A DNA stretch of 64,000 nt, taken from Schistosoma haematobium (Eukaryota; Platyhelminthes; Trematoda; Strigeidida; Schistosomatidae). The position numbers and the translations under genes were made by a program. The stretch is taken from contig NC_067196.1 in assembly GCF_000699445.3 (NCBI RefSeq), positions 89,568,364-89,632,363 of the forward strand, written 5' to 3'. Below are positions 59,752 to 64,000 of the stretch, in pieces. Numbering within the stretch: the first letter of the stretch is position 1; each line of letters starts with the position of its first letter. The notes below the pieces were generated by a model. It made no database searches. It was not told the DNA's origin and worked only from the letters and a program-made list of their open reading frames with translations.

Positions 59752-61450
59752 CTAAACATGGAAAGAGCCTACGATGTCTGAGTGGGGCACAGGTGTGTTC
59801 GTACGTGCAAGATCAGTGCAAGTGAGGGCTTGATCAAGCAGTTTTACAAACGTATGTAGTTCATCCGCCATGTAAATTTCGGAGGGAAGACTGTTCCATA
59901 TTATGGCATGCTTGACGAGGAAGAAGTTTTCCCGAGTTTTTGGTCTGTATTTCTCAAACTTGACCGTAGATACTTTGTTTCGAAGTTCGTATTCATGTGA
60001 ATCTCTAGCAAGAACTATCTTATATGTTGAATAAGTAAGGTTTTTGAGTAGTTTAAAGTAGAGAATCAAATTAGACCTAAGCCTTCTCTCCCAAAGGGGT
60101 GCTATTCCTAAGACTTGGCATCGGGTACTGTAGTCATGACTGAGTCAGTCCTAAGTACTTGTCGGGTGAAGTCTTGTTGTATTCCTTCCACTTTCAGTAC
60201 ATCAGATAGGCGTAGGTTGGAAAATAAGAACGAGCAGTATTCAACGATAGGTCTCACACAAACTTTATAAAGAAGGATTTTAGATCCATTTTGATAGAAA
60301 TTACGGAGGATGAAGCCAAGCAATTTCCGCATTTTGGATGCTTTCGCTGAGATGTGTTCAGATAAATTAAGACTGTGTGAGTAACGTACCCCTAGGTCAC
60401 TTACTAATGACAGTCTAGGCAGTGTGTGGTTGCTAAGTGTTAGTTTTATTTCAAGAGACATGTCTCCTATACATAACCAGCCGCATTTCTCTGTGTTGAG
60501 CTCTAACCTACAGCGTTTGCACCAGTCGTCTACCATGTTGAGTTCATGTTGGATTGTTTGCATAGTACTACTTAAATCGCAAATGTCAGTTTTATAGATG
60601 ACTTTTAAGTCATCGGCATAGAGGTGGATCTTACCTGTGCTAAAACACTTGCATATATTGTTGATGTAGATTATAAAGAGCAATGGACCCAAGACACTAC
60701 CCTGCACAACACTACTGGTTATTGGTCGAGGTGTAGATGTTTTAGAGTTATTCTTGGTTATTTAATATCTGTTCGTAAGAAAAGACTTGATCAATTGCGA
60801 AAGAGGATTTATAATTCTAACTGACTTAAGTCTATTGATTAGAAGATAATGAGGTACTTTATCAAAGGCTTTCTTAATATCGAAGTATAGTATAATAACT
60901 AGTTTCTTCTGGTCGCGTATACGAGTAACCTCGTTAAATAAGTCTATCAGACATGTACTGCACGACCTTGTTCTAATGAAGCCGTGTTATGAGGGGTCTA
61001 TTAGATCTTCCTTAAGTAGGTGATCAGGTAGTTGATTTTGTATCACTTTTTCCATTATGCGTGATATGACTGGAGTGATATTTATAGGTCTGTAGTTTTC
61101 GACCAGGTTTCTCGGTCCGGATTTGTGTTTGGGAAGAACATACATTACCTTCCAGGTTTCCGGATATATACCTGTCTCTAAAGATAATGTGTATATTTTG
61201 AGTAGTAGCGTCTGTATGTCCGGCCCTGACATTTTATAAACGATTGAAGGGATATCATCGGCACCAGAACTTGCATTTGGCTTAAGGGTTTTAATGGCGG
61301 TATGTATACTCCTAATGTCGAAGTTTATGGTGCTAAGATAGTTTTTTCTGATGCACTTTATGTTGATATCTGGAGCATGAGATGTATTCCCATTGTGGGA
61401 AAACCATTCACTTAGTAGTTCATATATGACGGTTTGGTCATTGCGTCTAG
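59752..61450 (-). mobile_element. CR1-like LINE (second family), more degenerate RT copy
   Basis: Minus-strand frames give YPETWKVMYVLPKHKSGPRN, ENYRPINITPVISRIMEKVI, LYFDIKKAFDKVPHYLLINR, QGSVLGPLLFIIYINNICKC, HLYADDLKVIY and KVCVRPIVEYCSFLFSNLRL. At least two in-frame stops and one frameshift near 60090 break it. It belongs with the 52.9-kb copy. Confidence 0.85.
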
Positions 61451-61477
61451 TTCTTTTTTTAAAAAAAACCCTGTTTA

Positions 61478-61912
61478 ATGACTGGACAGTGTAAACGTCC
61501 GGGCTGTCGTTATTCCGCTAAAAGCAACATGCAGTGCGATGAGTGAAAAGTCTGGTACCACGATGTTTGCACAAAGTTACCGCCTGCGGCTTTGAAACGG
61601 TTCAGTAAAAACGGTTACGTATGGCTTTGTCAACAGTACTGTTTGGATGCAAATAGCTTGGTAACCGAGGCCATTTCATTGGTAAATGCCGCAAAAAATT
61701 GTTGTGACAAGCGTGGTCGGGAAACATCGAATAGTACTCGCTCTGTCGACACGCAGATTGGTGTAAAGCAAACTCAGGTGAGTTCGAAAACAGGTGACTC
61801 ACACCGACCAAAGGAGGAAACACAGTTTTCAAAGAGGTCCGTCTTAACCAAAAACTCAGGAACTTTCTTCTGTCCCCAGTTTTCTAAATGGTATCCAGCA
61901 GGAAAAGCCTAG
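61478..61912 (+). pseudogene. CR1-like ORF1, PHD-finger type, one in-frame TGA
   Basis: The start gives MTGQCKRPGCRYSAKSNMQC then a TGA at 61544-61546 where the finger expects Cys, then WYHDVCTKLPPAALKRFSKN. The Cys/His spacing (C-x4-C, C, H-x2-C) is that of a PHD finger, as known from CR1-type ORF1 proteins. The TGA differs by one base from TGC/TGT. A second overlapping frame (61888-62268) probably continues ORF1 after a frameshift. Confidence 0.6.
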
Positions 61913-62548
61913 TAATCGCAATCACAAGGCTTGATAGGTTTCTAGCGGGAAACATAACCTCCCAAATCGTCAACAACCCTACGGAATCCCACAGTGTGTT
62001 TGACGCAACTGTGGTTGCTTCTCATAGCAACATTGACGAATGGGTACAGGTTGTAAGGAAGAGACAACATAAGGATATAAAAGGGAATCCTGCCCCCATA
62101 AAAGTAGTCGAGAAATCGAAGACTGATCACGGTGACAGATCAGTCATTTCTCATAGAATCAAGGAGAGTGAGAGTTCTGGACCAAAAACTTGTTTTGAAC
62201 ATGACATTGTGCTGATTAAACAGCTGCTTAATCAACTCATGCCTCAGAATATCACCGAAGTCACCTAACTAAGGGTGTACAGGCTTGGTAGTCTAGTGAA
62301 CTTGAAGTCTAATCAATCCAGACTGCTTAAAGTAGTATTCAAATCTTCGAATGAACGCGACTACAGAATGGACATAAATTAAAGGGTCCAGGAGTTTTTA
62401 TCTGTGAGGACTTGCCGTTGGCAGACCACGTAAAAAGACGGGAAGCCGGATAAGAACTACGACCTAGGTTAGATGCTGGCGAAAAGGACCTGAAAATTGT
62501 AAATTTTCGGGTTGTACGGCTTCGACAGAGGATGATGCCGAAGCCACT

Positions 62549-63634
62549 ATGGGTGAAGCACGAAGCCACTTAAAAAGGCTTCGGATCTGCTACACTAATG
62601 CCCGAAGCCTACTTAATAAGCGATCGGAACTAAGTGTACAGATTGACTCTACAAAGTCAGACATAATCACAGTTACAGAAACCTGGCTGACACAGGCTAT
62701 AGATAGTATGGAACTTGATTTCGAGGGTTTTACGTTAGTAAGGGCCGACAGAACACAAAAGCGTAAAGGAGGGGAAGTAGCTCTATTCATTAGGAATGCT
62801 ACCCCATTCGCCATTATCGACAAAGTATCGCATGAGAGTGGGACGTGTGAATCAGTTAGTTGCCGCTTGAAATGCAAGGGACAAGAGCTGCTGATTGGTT
62901 TGGTTTATCGCAGTCCAAGCTATGAGGTAAATGAAGTCCTGCTAGGCAGTCTCAATACTTGGTCACAAAGTGGTCGATGTCTAATCCTAGAGGACTTTAA
63001 TGCACCTATGGTAGACTGGGAAAATCTGCGAACTGAATCATCAGAAAATTCCTTCGAGCAGGAACTAGTTGATGCGGTTACCACAAGTGCCCTAATGCAA
63101 CATGTGAAAGAAGCAACTGGGTACGACCCGGACACTGAATCATCCTTACTAGATCTTATTTTGACTCACTATGAGGATGACGTCACGAACCACCATTACA
63201 TGCCACCCCTAAGTAAAAGTAATCACTCAGTTTTAACTTTTGACTTCCATATAACTGTCAATCACGAGCACTCATCAGCCCAATCCAGACCTAACGTCTG
63301 GAAACCAAATATACCAGATATCATGCACTCAGCATCGTTAGTAGATTGGACAATAGACCCAGAGTCCTCAAATGAAACGGCTTGGGACGCATTTCGAAAT
63401 TTGTACATAAAAGTTACCACACCCCACATTCCTTGGACTACACCAAGAGGGCCGAGAAACTCTCCACCATGGTTCAGTGGGGAGGTCCGCATCCTCCGTA
63501 AGAAAAGAAAAGTGTGGGATAGATTTAGGTTACTGGGGAATGATGAGACAAAATCTCAGTATCGAAAAGTTCGGAATACTTGTGCCTCGACCCTCAGTAA
63601 GTCTAGAAAGTTGTACGAAGAAAAGATAGTTTAG
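62549..63634 (+). CDS. CR1-like ORF2 endonuclease part (retrotransposon)
   Basis: Apurinic-like endonuclease fold: RICYTNARSLLNKRSEL, IITVTETWLTQ (metal-binding Glu), GLVYRSPSY, ILEDFNAPMVDW (usual GDFN has G to E), LLDLILTH and SKSNHSVLTFDF (usual SDH has D to N). The last change affects a catalytic Asp and may inactivate the enzyme. The frame stops before the RT domain. Confidence 0.8.
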   Translation: MGEARSHLKRLRICYTNARSLLNKRSELSVQIDSTKSDIITVTETWLTQAIDSMELDFEGFTLVRADRTQKRKGGEVALFIRNATPFAIIDKVSHESGTCESVSCRLKCKGQELLIGLVYRSPSYEVNEVLLGSLNTWSQSGRCLILEDFNAPMVDWENLRTESSENSFEQELVDAVTTSALMQHVKEATGYDPDTESSLLDLILTHYEDDVTNHHYMPPLSKSNHSVLTFDFHITVNHEHSSAQSRPNVWKPNIPDIMHSASLVDWTIDPESSNETAWDAFRNLYIKVTTPHIPWTTPRGPRNSPPWFSGEVRILRKKRKVWDRFRLLGNDETKSQYRKVRNTCASTLSKSRKLYEEKIV

Positions 63635-63690
63635 GAATCCATAGAATGTCCTAAACGTTTGTATTCTTATATAAATTGGTAAAAGTCTAG

Positions 63691-64000
63691 ACAATCCTAC
63701 AGATGATTTAATGTTTACTCATTGTTTGCTTTTGTACCTATTTTGAAAAACCTCCATCTCATCTGGAGAGATTACACCATGGGAAAAGTAGCAAAGAAAA
63801 AGGCATAGAACTTGCGATTTACTGAACACGAGGAGCAGTATACCGTGTCCTGAAAATTCCACTGTACGAATTTATATATAGATAGTTGAGCTTTCATAAT
63901 TCTCGAATGTGAAATGATTATGTGTTCGCAAGATTATTCCCTGACATTGTCTAACTAGGACGACTGCATAAGCGGTGTTTTCTGACTGTTCCTATAATCT
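63691..64000. other. Unassigned sequence at the window end
   Basis: No coding or repeat signal recognised after the broken LINE. Confidence 0.4.

Larger units (their letters stand above)
61478..63690 (+). mobile_element. CR1-like LINE, 5' half (ORF1 and endonuclease)
   Basis: ORF1 starts at 61478 and ORF2 at 62549. RT motifs are absent: after 63634 only a few more family-like residues (ESIECPKRLYSYIN) follow a stop, then unrelated sequence starts near 63690. The element lies downstream of, and has the same orientation as, the RT-only half at 50.3 kb. Confidence 0.8.

Overview
The window looks like a schistosome (Schistosoma sp., blood fluke) nuclear genome segment. The case rests on AT-rich intron-heavy DNA, very small introns (33-49 nt) next to multi-kilobase ones, SMalpha-like retroposons carrying hammerhead-ribozyme motifs, RTE/SR2-like and CR1-like LINEs, a Penelope-like element and a CACTA transposon of the SmTRC1 type. 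The species cannot be resolved by reading alone. Family names for mobile elements are from recognition of motifs, not from a database search.

Two host genes are convergent. (1) On the + strand, 424-22425 holds the last 11 exons of an RPRD2-like gene: an RNA polymerase II CTD-interaction domain, then a coiled-coil region, then long Ser/Pro-rich tails. All splice phases agree and the code runs about 1,379 codons; the 5' end lies before the window. (2) On the - strand, 48007-27597 holds a complete nine-exon gene for protein O-fucosyltransferase 2 (POFUT2), 556 aa, with a signal peptide and, unusually, a C-terminal KDEL. A gene-free, repeat-rich stretch of about 5 kb separates the two 3' ends.

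The introns are packed with retroelements. A ~480-bp SINE-like repeat occurs six times, two copies with 11-bp target-site duplications; its 3' tail resembles that of the RTE-like LINE at 3.05-4.38 kb. SR2-like and RTE-like LINE fragments lie on both strands, one with a nested SINE-like copy. A second short family combines a tRNA-like head and a hammerhead ribozyme; one copy (40921-40980) keeps the whole core and all three stems. A tandem SMalpha pair lies in the last POFUT2 intron.

From about 50 kb to the end the window is almost entirely transposons: CR1-like reverse transcriptases on both strands, two of them broken by only one in-frame stop each, the 5' half of a CR1-like element (PHD-finger ORF1 plus endonuclease), and, in the middle, a complete-looking CACTA element (54691-58832). 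That element has 24-bp terminal inverted repeats, subterminal GGGGAAATTT arrays and a predicted ten-exon, 811-aa transposase joined in frame to a DUF4806-like domain, with five introns of only 33-35 nt. I consider this element, the intact hammerhead SINE and the KDEL-ended POFUT2 the most interesting items.
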